Shown: positions 1 through 11,056 of the stretch, in pieces
How the letters are laid out: the number at the start of each line of letters is the position of its first letter
Position numbering within the stretch: position 1 is the stretch's first letter
NCBI GenBank assembly: GCA_012295275.1
Contig: CM022677.1
Coordinates: forward strand, 11,924,532 to 11,988,531
Direction of reading: 5' to 3'
Origin: Chrysomallon squamiferum
Lineage: Eukaryota > Mollusca > Gastropoda > Neomphalida > Peltospiridae
DNA length: 64,000 nt
Notes under the pieces: generated by a model
What the model saw: the letters and a program-made list of their open reading frames with translations, nothing else
The model's database searches: none
What the model was told of the DNA's origin: nothing
Position numbers and translations under genes: made by a program

Positions 1-36
1 ACCGCCTGGGAACACCGAGTGTCGTAGACACGCCTC

Positions 37-71
37 TTTCTTTCTTACTTTCTTTCTTTCTTTCTTTCTTA
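37..71. repeat. (TTTC)n microsatellite
   Basis: Short run of TTTC/CTTT units with one interruption. Simple-sequence DNA at the edge of the LINE 3' module. Confidence 0.8.
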
Positions 72-96
72 TTTTAAGAGCAACAGCAAGAGCCAA

Positions 97-325
97 TTGA
101 CATCGGTAGCGAGTGTGTGCGTGGGCGCAGGTTTTGGAGTGACCGTGTTGTGTATGTCTGATTGTGTGTGTACGTATGTTTGTTATTTCAGAACGCGCCT
201 GTGTGTGTGCGTGTGCGTGTGTGCGCGTGCCGGTTCGAGAAAGATATCTTCCAACGAAAATTTGAATTGCGAAATCACGACGGCGCGATAATTAATGTAT
301 TTTCATTTTGATTTTATTACCATCA

Positions 326-369
<44 letters not shown>

Positions 370-370
370 G
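97..370. repeat. Extra partial copy of the LINE 3'-module core, ending in (ATT)n
   Basis: This stretch (GAGTGACCGTGTTGTGTAT, then a GT/GC-rich run, then CACGACGGCGCGAT) recurs at 1435-1790 and 16070-16340. Here it runs into an (ATT)n tract at about 326-369 and then into TTGCCATCGTTG, which starts the longer module at 366. It is therefore a tandem partial duplication of the 3' module. No credible protein is encoded; open frames across it are GT-repeat artefacts. Confidence 0.7.
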
Positions 371-1836
371 CCATCGTTGTCGTTATTCAGCGCACGCAAT
401 AAGAAGAACGAAGATAAATAGACGTCGGTTCGTCTTTTTATTTTTTCTTGTTTTTTTTCTTCTTTTCTTTCTTTCGTTTTAATTTTTAATTTTCAGGCAC
501 TACCGGACAGTTCGCCAGTTGCCTCATTTATTCACGAATAACCTACCCATTTACAACTGACCACGTTCTCTTTGAATATTAAAAATTATTTTATGTACAG
601 TAAGCTGTTTCTGCTTGTTTTATGATATAATATATATTCGTGCATGTTTGTATTGTTGTTGTCATTTGTATTTAGTGTTTATTGTTTCGAATGAATATTA
701 CAAAAAAAAAAAAAAAATTAAAAACCTTTAAAAAAAATTAAAAAAATAAATAGATGGGGAAATTGTTTTCACTGAAACCATAAATTTGTAAAAATGTGTG
801 GCAGACATTAAATTCTGTCTTAATTGAAAATAACGACGATTACGATTTAATTTATAAAATGATCAGACACGTTGTTGTTGTTGGTGTTGTTGTTGTTGCA
901 GTTAGTCAGAAAACATCTTTACGAATGGAAGATCGAGCCCACTCCACAGACGAGAGTCTGTCTAGTGTGCGTCGGTACCGTGGACTCGGTCTTGCATGCG
1001 TTTTTTTGTTCACTGCGGCAAAACTAACTCATTTATTAAACGTATTGAACCCTGTTGAAAAAAAGCAAATAAACCAAAAGAAAAAAAAAACACAACAATT
1101 TTTTTGGCAGCACCAAGTTCAAACTAAATCCATATAGAATGATTTTTGGAATCAAGCACACAAACGTGGCGGCAACTTTGCATCGAATTTAGAGATTATT
1201 TTTCTCTGGTAATTTCGACGACTACACGAAACGAGAATTATTAGAGGGAGATAAGCCGTGTAAGGAAATGAAGGCTGTGACAGTGGACGGATGAAACCCG
1301 ATGTCTTTTTTCCTTTTCTCTCGTCACATATATATATATTAAATTATTTTTTTATTAAAATTTATTTCTTTATTTCTTTATTTTTTTATTATTATTTTTT
1401 TTTTCATTTATTTATTGATTTTTTTCTTTTTTTGGAGTGACCGTGTTGTGTATATTTGATTATGTGTGTACGTATGTTATTTCAGCTCGCGCCTGCGTGT
1501 GTTTGTGTGTGTGCGTGTGTGTGTCTGTGTCTGTGTGTGTCTGTGTGTGTGTCTCTGTGTGTGTCTGTCTCTGTGTGTGTGTGTGTCTGTGTCTGTGTAT
1601 GTGTGTGTGTTTGTCTGTGTCTGAGTGTGTGTGTGCGTGCGTGCATGCGTGCGTGCGTGCGTGCGTGCCTGTGTGCGTGCGTGCGTGCGTGCGGTTTGGA
1701 AAAGGTATCTTCCAACGTAAAATTCAATTGCAAGATCACGACGGCGCGATGGTGAATGTATTTTCATTTCGATTTTGTTGTTGTTGTTCTTGTTGTTGTT
1801 ATTACCTTATTGTATCCGGATTGTATTGAGGTCAGA
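366..1836 (-). mobile_element. LINE 3' module (copy A), non-coding part
   Basis: About 1.4 kb that reappears nearly base for base at 15316-16377, with small indels and different microsatellite lengths. It contains the block around TTCAGCGCACGCAATAAGAAG, a GTTGTTGTTG run near 870, a segment around 900-1300, and a long compound GT/GC microsatellite (about 1497-1692). Read on the minus strand it lies directly downstream of a truncated RNase H, so it is interpreted as the 3' untranslated tail of a LINE. It could instead be an independent repeat that captured the RNase H fragment, because both copies share the same junction. Confidence 0.65.
1497..1692. repeat. Compound (GT)n / (GTGC)n microsatellite
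   Basis: GT-rich tract with GTCT interruptions that grades into GTGC units at 1633-1692. The equivalent tract in copy A' (16130-16250) is shorter. It creates long artefactual open frames on both strands. Confidence 0.9.
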
Positions 1837-2091
1837 TCACGGACTGTCCGAGAATATGACTGCGTGTTTGTTGTTGTTGTGTTTTACCCACAGCATGGCT
1901 CTGATGATGGCTACCAATTCGGCCGTATACACCGAAAGGTGATTTCTGATACGGCCGAATTGTATGCATGTGGGTTTGTTTGTGTGATCTTGGGCTATGA
2001 AGGCGAATCCTACTCTCCCGTTGTCTGGGTTTTTGGATCCGTCAGTGTAGATGTGCGTGAGTTGTTTGTAGTGGTGGTTTGCTGCTGTCAA
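1837..2091 (-). pseudogene. Truncated LINE RNase H domain (LINE-1 of this window)
   Basis: The minus-strand reading frame begins before THIYTDGSK, the first catalytic Asp of RNase HI. It continues through VYTAELVAII, which supplies the catalytic Glu, and stops just after the FSDS motif. The rest of the fold, including the His-bearing loop and the last Asp, is missing. I-superfamily non-LTR retrotransposons place RNase H after the reverse transcriptase, and this fragment follows the reverse transcriptase at 2140-3874 after a frame change near 2140. The same cut-off occurs in the copy at 16378-16821. The fragment cannot form an active enzyme. Confidence 0.75.
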
Positions 2092-2139
2092 AAAAATGAT
2101 TTTTTTGAACGGTGGTATCTCTGTTTTGTCAGTTTCTCT

Positions 2140-3874
2140 TTAGATCAGGAAAGGTGTGTTTATTGTTGGTTTTGTTTCTTTGTGGTATGCAGGCAGTGGC
2201 ATTTCCCCTATTCCTGTTTCCCTTTCGATTTCGCTAGCTGTTGTCGGGAAATTCGATAGCAGTAGACTATGCGATTTAAAGAGTTGTCCTATCCTTTGTT
2301 GGTCGAGAATCAGATCCTTGACCGGGTGGTCTGTGTTGAGTGTGTGTATTTTCAGGTTGTATTTTAGTAGCTGCAGTTTTCTTCTGTATTTTAATGATTT
2401 GATGCTGTATTCCGACAGGAGGCTGTCGGATGGTGTTATGTTTGGCAGGTGGCCGATCACCCTGAGGGCACTTGATTGAATTGTGTCTAGTTTTTTAAAA
2501 TAGAGTTTAGGAGCATTCGAGTAAGCCGTGGCTCCGTAGTCGAGCTTGGAGAGAATACACGCTTTGTGTATCAAAATCAGCGTTGACTCGTTTGCTCCCC
2601 AACTGGTTCCGGAAATTACCTTTAGAAGATTGATTGTTTTTTTGCAGGATGCAATTATGATGTGTATGTGGCATCGGAAGTTGAAATTTGAATGCCTTTG
2701 TTTGTGTTATGACGTTGTTGTCGATGTTGAGTGTGATCTTGCTGTTGTCTGATTTCTTGTTGAACAGGAGGCATGTTGTTTTGGAAAGAGAAATCTTTTT
2801 GTCCCATTTCAACATCCAGTCGTTTGTGTTGTTTAAGTCTTTTTGTATTTGTTTCTGTATTGCTGCGGTCGATCTGCCTGCCCGCCAAAAGGCGCAGTCG
2901 TCTGCAAAGAGTGCTGTATTTATTGGTTCCTTTGGTGGATTTCTGGCGTTGTCTTGTTTGTCGAGTGCTGTGACGATGTCGTTGATGTAGATGTTGAAGA
3001 GTGTTGGCGAGATCATGGATCCTTGTGGGATGCCGTTTTCGATTGTCGTTTTCTCTGAGGTGTTACCGTTCACCTTGACTGCTATGGTTCTGTTGTTAAT
3101 AAAGTCTTTGATAAAGTTGAACATGTTGCCTTTGATGTTGTTGTTGATTAATTTAACGAGCAGTCCTTCCCTCCATACCATGTCGAATGCTTTTTCAATG
3201 TCTAAAAAAACTGCTATGACTTTTTTTGATTTCCTAAAACATTGGTTGATTGATGTTTGCAGGCAGGTGATCTGGTCGTTTGTGCTGTGTTTCTTCCTGA
3301 AGCCGCTTTGAAATTTGCTGATTAAATTGTTGTCGTTTACATGCTGGTTCAGGCGTGTGTTGATCATTGTTTCCAATGTTTTGCACATGTGTGACGTCAG
3401 CGTGATCAGTCTGTAGCTGTTGGGTAGTGGGTGATCTTTGTGTGGTTTGGGCAAGCTGAAACACTCGGCGTGTTTCCAGTTTGTTGGAATCTTGCCGGTG
3501 GTCCATATTGCGTTGTAAAGATCGAGTATGACGAGTAGTGTTTCGTCTGGTAGGTGTTGTAGTATTGTGTAGCTTATTTTATCTGGCCCCGTGGCTGTAC
3601 TTTTCTTGTTTTTGAGTGCATGTTTTAATTCGCTGATGTTGAATAGCTGATTGTATTTCCTGTTTTCTGTGTCTGCGGAGTGTTCACCGATTGCTTGGTT
3701 GTCCAGTGGTTTCTTTGCGAATTTCAGTGGGAAGTTCGAATTGTTGCTGGACTTGGCGAAGGTTTGGCTGAGTAGGTCCGCTGTTTGCTTGTTGGTGAAT
3801 GCGATGTTGTTTTTGCCGAGAGTGTTGATTCTGTTTGTTTTTTTGCCTTGAATGTTTTTTACTTTGTCCCACAT
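2140..3874 (-). pseudogene. LINE reverse transcriptase, I-superfamily type, frameshifted
   Basis: A 455-codon frame (3874 to 2507) carries the non-LTR reverse transcriptase palm motifs: FLDIEKAFDMVW (motif A Asp), GIPQGSMISPTLFNIYIND (motif B) and ALFADDCAFW (the catalytic FADD box). Near 2510-2575 the frame shifts, and the thumb/connection region continues in a second frame to 2140, recognisable by KLDYGA and YSIKSLKYRRKL. Such enzymes copy the element's RNA at a nicked target site. The endonuclease normally upstream is missing, so this is an internally deleted, dead copy. It is related to the element at 7.2-13 kb but belongs to a different subfamily. Confidence 0.85.
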
Positions 3875-3907
3875 GTCTTTGACTGATTTTCTGTGGTCGA
3901 TGTTGTT

Positions 3908-4096
3908 TCAAAAACGTTCCCAGTGTTCTTGTTTCGCTGTGAGTATTAGATTAGAAACTTCTTTTTTTGATATTTTACATTTTTCGTACGTAGAATGATT
4001 TATATCTTTTTTGTATTGTCTTCTGTATTTGTTTCTCTCTTTGCATTTCTTTTCTATGCGTTCTGTCCACCAGGAAGTGGATATTTTCTGGTTCAA
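3908..4096 (-). pseudogene. LINE endonuclease-RT linker fragment
   Basis: The minus-strand frame contains TSWWTERIEKKCKERN followed by a basic Lys/Arg-rich helix-like stretch. A Trp-Trp-x-Glu motif is typical of the linker between the AP endonuclease and reverse transcriptase of I/Jockey-type LINEs. It lies directly upstream of the RT frame at 3874, separated by a frame break. The endonuclease that should precede it is absent, so a deletion junction is placed near 4100-4160. Confidence 0.6.
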
Positions 4097-4160
4097 TGGT
4101 GATGGTTGTGTTCGTTAATTGGCTGTTAAAAGTCAGTGTGGTCCAGTAATTTGGCTTTTT

Positions 4161-4610
4161 TCACATTTCCACACCGACTAGTGTTGAATTTGTTTGTTGT
4201 ACTAGTTCTTTGTTGAACATTTCAAAGAAATCTAGTTTGTTTGAATAGGGGTAATAAAAACCCAAATCTTTTGAAATGTATTTATATATTGTTTTATCTT
4301 TTGCTTTCGTTGTTTGTTTAGGTTGATGTTGTTGTTGTTTCGTAATTGGTAGTTGTTTTGGCTGCTGTTGTGTGAGCAGTGTTTTTCTGGGTTGTGGTGT
4401 GGGTGTTTTTTTCTGTGTCTGTTTTGTGTCAGAGATTATTTTTGGTAAAACCCTGACAACAAATGTTTCGTCCCAGATGGTAATGTTGGGACCCATTGTT
4501 TTAAGTGTTTTTGTATCTACTTCGAAGTAGATTTCTTTTCCGTTTTGATTATTGTTGACTTTTGTTGTTTTATCAATAATGTGTATTTGCGCTTCTAGTA
4601 AGTAGCGCAA
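4161..4610 (-). pseudogene. LINE-associated ORF, putative ORF1 remnant
   Basis: A 149-codon frame with an N-terminal part (RYLLEAQIHIIDKTTKV, then YFEVDTKTLKTMGPNITIWD) and a Gln/Lys/Thr-rich centre. The N-terminal part has a decayed relative on the minus strand at about 20640-20860, so it is a recurrent protein segment in this genome. It sits between the putative 5' module (4823-5404) and the RT remnant, where ORF1 (gag) is expected. No CCHC knuckle is visible. I do not recognise the fold. Confidence 0.45.
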
Positions 4611-4822
4611 CTTTTTGTCGATGTTTGAGTGGTTTTTTATGTGTATTGCAATGGTGGTTCGGGTGTGGGTATGTTTTTTTTTTTTTTCTTTTAATTATTT
4701 TCCAAGCGTTTTATTCGCTTTCGTCTTCCCTGTCTGTTTCCCGTAGCCTTGCCAAAATGTGTAGATTTCTGTTGATAATTTTTGGTTCTTCTGAACGGTG
4801 GAGAGTCTGTTGTGAGATATTC

Positions 4823-5404
4823 GATCTCGTTCAAAACGCGTGCCGCTACTTATACACCAATAGCTACAGCTCTGCAGACAGCCTTTCTGAATTTACTTTG
4901 AAGCTTTCAATACCAATTTTCAGTTACTTAAACCCCAGTGTTTCTTAGTTTATTAAATAACGGAACTTCCCTTAATTATATAAAACACCTTCTTAATAGC
5001 CCATGTACATCTGCATACGGTCTGCTATTTAGTTTTTGTGTATTTAGCCCTATTTTCTGTCATTAATTACGTAAAGAGTTAAGGACAGTAAGAATATAAA
5101 TTATAAAGATGATTATACAAGATAACTAAATAAATATTATCGTAATATAATAAGATATTTAAGATAAAATGTAGCAGACATTCTGCTTTAATGGGCATAT
5201 AAAAATAAAGATTTACTGAATATTCTATAATTCACTACAAAGAAAACAAAATTACAATTAAAAACAAGTCTGGCAAAGAGGCACTAATGAGGTTGTCACA
5301 CCGTACCAAGCTGATTAGAAGGGGAAAGTTTTTTTATTTTAGTTTTTTTTTTAAATATGGCTGCATAGAAAATACTATCTTTACTGATGAAATACGACAC
5401 AAAA
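4823..5404 (-). mobile_element. Putative LINE 5' module, copy B
   Basis: About 580 bp that recurs in the same orientation at 14457-15036 with only scattered differences (from CTCGTTCAAAAC to TACTGATGAAATACGACAC). In both places it lies upstream, on the minus strand, of LINE ORF1-like sequence, which suggests a 5' untranslated region or promoter module. It has no credible coding potential. It could also be an unrelated repeat that happens to lie next to both elements. Confidence 0.55.
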
Positions 5405-6530
5405 TGAAAACTGGTTTGCTTTATGACTGCAGATGAATGAAACTGGCTGATGGTATAAATCGGGTAATTTTACAATGCGTATTAATTAGGGTATGTTTAA
5501 ATACTGCTGTTCAGAAATGTGTTATGATGGTTCACTGTGGAGTGTTATAAAGAGATAACTGTCACGTGGTCACACCTTTAAACATCTTGGATGTTTTATT
5601 AAGGCTCAGTGTACGGTAACAAGGTGCTTTAATGGCCATCTAACAAGGAATATAAACGCTAAAATGACAGCAAACTATATAAATCAGTAAGTCTACCTAT
5701 CCACTATGCAAGTTAACGTTTACATTAATTATTTAATTATGATATACAGGTGACTTGATAATAATACATTACAAAAGATACGTTTAAATCATTTTGATTA
5801 ATGATACGAGTGAAGTTATAAAGGGAACCAAGACAAAATAAGAACCTGCAAGGAGGACAGGTTAAAACCTTAAATATATCGTCTGCTGGGAAAGAAATAA
5901 TTGTATGACTCTACTTTACAAGAGTATTTATAAATAATGTCAGTTTTGGGATAAAATATATAGAAACATTTCTATATAATATATTATCAATAGGATTGCA
6001 AATAAATATATAATTTTAATGTACTGTACATTTCGAAAACGGCATATTGTGGGTCCTCAGTCTTTTGTGAGGCGTTGCATTAATCGAAAACAGAAAGTGG
6101 TGTATCAATAACTATATTTTTATAGGATAATGTTTTCTTGCTGTGAGTATTATTCGTCTGTGCTAATTTAAAAAAGAATAACACTATGAAAACTTCAACA
6201 GTAATAGATTTAGCCATCTTCAATCATTCAAGATGTATGTTACATATACAAACCATTAAAACATAATTACCATTGTCTGCGTTTTCCTTTGTCTTGTGCA
6301 GACAAAGACTCTCAAGAATGGCACTGATCAAAGAATGGAATAGAAACTCTTTTTACGTCCAATTTAAGGTTCACGGATCCTATCACGGATCCGGTCTCTG
6401 ATATCGCCAGGGATGGGTTGCGGGACATTAGAGGTGAAGGGGACGGTGAAGGTGCATTTGAAGTGGGCAATTTGGAATAAACCTTTCAGTGGTTTTTAGT
6501 TAATAAGATCCCAAAGGGTGCAGTAGAGCT
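5405..6530. other. Intergenic, no gene seen
   Basis: AT-rich sequence with no frame, motif or repeat that I can support. A slightly GC-richer patch (about 6360-6480) has a tandem CACGGATCC pair but no recognisable product. Confidence 0.5.
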
Positions 6531-6650
6531 ACATATATACACACCCTCACACATACATACATATACACATATATAGATATATATACCTATATACATACAT
6601 ACACATACACATACATACACATACACATACACATATATATATATGAGGCA
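6530..6650. repeat. (CATA)n/(TA)n microsatellite
   Basis: Alternating CATACA, TATA and CACATA units. On the minus strand it lies just beyond the probable 3' end of the 7-13 kb LINE. Confidence 0.8.
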
Positions 6651-6756
6651 TTGTTTGAGGGGTTTTATTTATTTTTATTTATTTATTTACTTAGTTTTTA
6701 CTATTATATAACGAGAGAGAGGGGAAAGAAGGAGAAAAAAATACTCGTAGTGTCAT

Positions 6757-7110
6757 CGTGTCGGGCACGTTTTTGTTGTTGTTAGCGTCGCGTTGTTGTA
6801 TGTTTTTGTTGTTGTTAGCGTCGCGTTGTTGTATGTTTTTGTTGTTGTTAGCGTCGCGTTGTTGTATGTTTTTGTTGTTGTTAGCGTCGCGTTGTTGTAT
6901 GTTTTTGTTGTTGCTAGCGTCGCGTTGTTATATGTTTTTGTTGTTGTTAGCGTCGCGTTGTTGTATGTTTTTGTTGTTGCTAGCGTCGCGTTGTTGTATG
7001 TTTTTGTTGTTGTTAGCGTCGCGTTGTTGTATGTTTTTGTTGTTGTTAGCGTCGCGTTGTTGTATCTTTTTGGAGTTGTTAGCGTCGCGTTGTTGTATGT
7101 TTTTGGAGTT
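6757..7110. repeat. 33-bp minisatellite in the LINE 3' tail, about 10 copies
   Basis: The plus-strand unit is built from TTGTTGTTGTTAGCGTCGCG plus TTGTTGTATGTTT. Copies are almost identical; variants include GTTGCTAGCG, TTGTTATATG, and GGAGTTG in the two copies nearest the RNase H stop. The 33-bp period keeps frame, producing artefactual 11-residue repeat proteins. I elements usually end in a short (TAA)n-like tail, so a homogeneous 33-bp CAA-rich tail is unusual. Confidence 0.9.
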
Positions 7111-7211
7111 GTTTGGCCGCAAATCTGTCGAAAGAGAGGTTACCAGTTCGTTCTGGGGTTAGATAGGGATATGTTTATTTTATGTAGTATTTTATGAAAT
7201 TGTCTCTGTGT

Positions 7212-8525
7212 TTATATTTTGATTTTTGTTGTTTCCACGTATCGCATTATGAGGTTGTCTACTTGTTTTTTTAAGTGTTTGGGAGGGTTGAAAATGTCAA
7301 CTGGTGTAAATCTGACTTTGATGTTTGTTAAAGCTGTGTTTAGTTTGCGTCTGTCCTTGTCGTACTTCGTGCAATAGAACAGATAGTGTCTGACGTTGTC
7401 CAGTTTATGGCATGTGCCGCACTTGTTACTCACAGTGTTGTCGAGTCTGTGTCTGCTGTCGTTTAGTCCGAAGGTCACTCCCACTCTGAGACGGGTTAAA
7501 GTTTGAGTTGTTTTGTTGTTGTCTGAGAGTGGGCTGGGCGAGTTTACTTTCGGTTTAATTATGTAATGCCATAGTCTAGTTTTGTTGTCCCAGTCTTGTT
7601 GCCACGATTCTATTTGCTTATTGTGCGCTATGGTCATGATTTCGTTAACGTTGCATTTAGAGTCAAAGTCGATCGTGTCGTCTTCTAGCGAGTGTTTTGC
7701 GTTTTTGTCTGCCAGCTCGTTTCCAGTAACACCCACGTGAGCGGGTACCCACTCGAAGGTGACCTTGTGTCCTCTGTAGTTGATACAGTTTGTGAGTTCG
7801 ATAATCTCTGTAATGTACTGGGAGCTGCTGAATTTGAGTTTGTGCAGAGCTTGCAATGAGCTGAGGGAGTCAGTCAGTATGAGGTATTTCTTTTTCGTGT
7901 TTGTGACATACGTTTGAGTTAGGATATCTATTAGTTCCGTAGTAAAGACGGATAGGTTGTTGGTCAGTCTACCTCTATAGTTGAAAGGTAGGTCGGGTAA
8001 TTCCGGCCTGACTTGAAAGGCGATGCCTGTTCTTCCCGTGAGAGGGTCTTTGGAGCCGTCTGTATAGACCTGTATGAAGTCCGAGTAGTGGTCGCTTAAT
8101 GCTGCTCTAAAAATTACGTTTTTAAATGGGTCGTGTTCCGTCTTCGATACTTCCTGTCTAAGCGTTAGAGGTATGTCTAGTTGTTTTATTGTCCATGGGG
8201 GTTCTAAGGGTGGAGGGTTGTTTTCGAGTTCTAGGTCCAGTAGGTTTAGTCTGTTTGCTGTCCTGTGTGTGATGTTAAGTGATGCTTCTCTGTCGTTGAT
8301 GTAGGGTAGGTTGTTTGGGATTATTGTGTTTATGGGATGGGTGGGGATTAGATTTTTGATTTTGAACCAGTGTTTGAGACTCTGTGTGCTGCTTCGGGTT
8401 CGCAGCGGTAGCATGTTCAGTTCCACAAACAGACTGTCCGTCGGTGAGCCTGGGAAGACCCTGGCAACAATTCTTAGTGCCTTGTTGTATACCGTGTCTA
8501 GTCGGTTTAGTTGGTATTCAGACAC
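7212..8525 (-). pseudogene. LINE ORF2 C-terminal part: RT thumb, complete RNase H, C-terminal Cys/His finger
   Basis: The longest clean frame of the element, 437 codons. The RNase HI catalytic set is complete: VYTDGSKD (Asp), FTTELIDIL (Glu), ILTDSLSSLQAL (Asp) and WVPAHVGVTGNELAD (His and final Asp). A CGTCHKLDNVRHYLFYC motif follows near the C-terminus, as in many I/Jockey-type ORF2 proteins. RNase H removes the RNA strand of the hybrid during second-strand synthesis. This is the C-terminal portion of a larger ORF2 whose upstream frames (8507-9979) are offset by frameshifts, so the whole is a pseudogene although this domain itself looks intact. Confidence 0.9.
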
Positions 8526-9979
8526 ACGCTGAACGCCTGGGACCCATACTGTAGTCTTGACACTACTAGTGCTTCGAACACCATCAAGAGAGATTTTCTG
8601 TCAGCTCCCCATTTGGCGTTCGAAAGCACTTTCAGTAAATTCATGTATTTTGTGCATGTGTTGAGTGTGTTGGTGATGTGTTGTTTGAAGGTAAGGCACC
8701 TGTCGAAGGTGACTCCCACGAATTTGACTGCGTTTACTTGTGGGATATTTGTGTTGTTGTAATGCAGGTCTATTTATTGTGTTTATTGTTAGTATTTCTC
8801 CCAAAGGTTATGGTGACAGTCTTGGATTGGGAGATAGTGACTCCCCAGGTTTCCGCCCATTTTTGTAAGTTATTTAAGTCTTTTTGCATATCTGTTTCGA
8901 TTTGTTTAAGACAGTTTCCAGCACGCCAAAAGGCTGTGTCATCCGCAAATAGTCCTATACTAAGCTTAGTTGCAGTTTTCGAGTTAGTGGCTAGAGTATG
9001 TGCTAGGTCATTAATAAAAATGCTAAAAAGAGTAGGGGCGATAACTGAACCCTGGGGGATCCCATTCTCCAAATCCAAGCTTTCTGAGAAGTTTTCGTCT
9101 ACATTGACCGCAAAGGATCTGTTTTTCAAGAATGCTTCTATAAAGCCGAACATAGGGCCTCTTATGCCCATGTTGTAGACTTTGATTAGAAGACCATGTC
9201 TCCAGACCATATCATTGGCTTTTTCTATGTCAACAAACACTCCTACCACTTTTTGTCCAGTAAACAAAGATTCGGAGATTTCAGATTGTAATCTGGTTAT
9301 GTGGTCGCTTGTGGAGTGGTTCTTTCTGAAGCCACTTTGAAAGGTCGAAATTAGTTTTTTTTTCCAGAAGGTGTGTTAAGCGTGTGTTGACCATAGCCTC
9401 CATGGTTTTGCAGACACAGGACGTTAGTGAGATAGGACGATAATTGGAGGGGTTGGAAAGGTCCTTGCCCTGTTTTGGAAGGCTGAAGACTTCAGCATGC
9501 TTCCATTTGAGGGGAAGGTATCCTTCCTTCCAGATAGTGTTATAGAGTTCCAGAAATAGATTTAGCATGTCTGTGGGCATGTTTTGAAATAAAAGGTAGG
9601 AGAATTTGTCTGGCCCGGGGGCTGTTCCTTTACGGTCGGAGAAAGCCGCTGTCATTTCTTGGAGTGTGAAGGGAATATTGTATTTCGTTCCTGAGGTTTG
9701 TGAGTCAGGTGGGATTTTGTTGACTGTTTCTAATTTATTTTTAATTTTTCGAAATTTGGGGGGAAAGTTGTTTGTACTCGAGTTGTTTTTAAAGACATCT
9801 CCCAGAGCAGCGGCCTTCTCTTTGTTTGTATGGAAGTTTTTGTTACGGACTAGTAGTGAGTTCTTGTTAATTGGTTTCCCTTGTATACGTTTAATTTTGG
9901 CCCAAATTTCCTTACTAGACGTGTTTTTGTTGATAGAGGTGCAGAAGGTTTTCCTCGATTCTTTTTTAGCATTTAGCAC
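8507..9979 (-). pseudogene. LINE reverse transcriptase, frameshifted
   Basis: The fingers region lies in the 9979-9281 frame (GTAPGPDKFSYLL, NYRPISLTSCVCKTMEAMV). The frame then breaks near 9355-9370, in a T-rich homopolymer, and the palm continues at 9267-8770 with FVDIEKANDMVW, GIPQGSVIAPTLFSIFIND and GLFADDTAFW. A further break near 8760-8800 moves to the 8719-8507 frame (GVTFDRCLTFKQH, SRLQYGSQAF). The catalytic Asp residues survive, but ORF2 cannot be translated in one piece. The first palm motif has Asn where the LINE-1 copy has Phe. Confidence 0.88.
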
Positions 9980-10183
9980 GGCTTGTGAGACTTTGTTTTT
10001 ACTAATTTTGAGGTTTGCGAGGTTGGTTGCTGAGTTATTTGTTTTTTGGTATGTTTCGCGATGTTTGTTGTGTGCCTTTCTAAGGAGTTTTAGTTCTTCA
10101 CTCCACCAAGGGACTGAATTATTTTAGTATTTACAATTAGAATTTGGAATAGTTTTATTGGCAATGCTAATCATTCTGTCAGT

Positions 10184-11056
10184 TTAATTTTGGTTAAAAG
10201 TGTCAATATTATTGCTTCGAATGAGTTTGGGATCTGTTTCCAGACATTGTTTTTTAAATTCAGTCCAGTTGGCTTTCGTGAAGTTCCATTTGTGTTTGTT
10301 TATTGGTACGTCTTTCCGGTTATTTTCAGTGTTGTATGAGATTAGTATTGGTAGGTGATCGCTATTGAGATTGTTAAGGACTGTCCATTCACATTTAGAG
10401 GCTATTTTTTCAGACACTGTTGAGATATCAAGACATGACCAGCTGTTGTATATGTCTGATAGGAAGGTTGGCGTGCCATCGTTCAGACATACGTGTTTGT
10501 TAAGATCCATACATTTTTCGATGATGGTTCCCTCTTTGCATGTTCTAGAGGATCCCCATAGGTGGTTTCTGCTGTTGAAGTCCCCGAGTATGATGGAGTT
10601 GTCGATATATTTAGAGGGAATATTTTTAGTGTAGTTTTCTAGTGTTCTAGTGTAGTGATTTTTGCCTGGGTGAGTGTAGTAGTTGAAAACGTTAATGTCT
10701 TCAGCCTGGCTGTTATCCCAAGTGTCTCTATGTTGAGGTGGTGATTGGTTAGTGGGATACGTGAGTAGGATAGTTCATTTCTGACATAAGTTGCTACTCC
10801 TCCTCTCGTGGTGCAGTTAGTGTTGTGAAAGAAACCATAGAAATCTGGAATGTTAAAGTTTTGGAAGAGTTGATTCTTCCGTGTTTGTGTGTTGGTGATC
10901 CAGGTTTCTTGTATGCATATATGCGTTGATTGTGTATTGTTTGAGTTCGTCGCCATGACCTTTTGATTTGAGGCCTTTGTCATTCCATTGTAGGATGTTG
11001 AGGCCTTTAGATGGTTTAGGTTTGTTGTTTCTGTGTATGTGTTGTTTGTCTCCCAT
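10184..11056 (-). pseudogene. LINE AP-like endonuclease domain, frameshifted
   Basis: Endonuclease/exonuclease/phosphatase-fold motifs are spread over three frames in the expected order: LNILQWNDKGLKSK at the N-terminus (about 11000), ICIQETW (the metal-binding Glu), RGGVATYVR, ILGDFNSRN (about 10590) and SDHLPI (the catalytic Asp-His pair, about 10350). This domain nicks the target DNA to prime reverse transcription. The linker with WWSEELK-like sequence continues toward 10100. Frame breaks near 10630 and 10900 inactivate it. Confidence 0.82.

Noticed and set aside
1837-2259. 167-codon plus-strand frame at 1756-2259
   Set aside because: It is the antisense shadow of the LINE RNase H and RT frames, which carry the recognisable motifs on the minus strand.
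6758-7197. Repeat proteins of 134 codons with an 11-residue period (plus strand) and an Asn/Gln-rich version (minus strand)
   Set aside because: Produced by the 33-bp minisatellite in the LINE tail. No start context, and both strands are open for the same reason.
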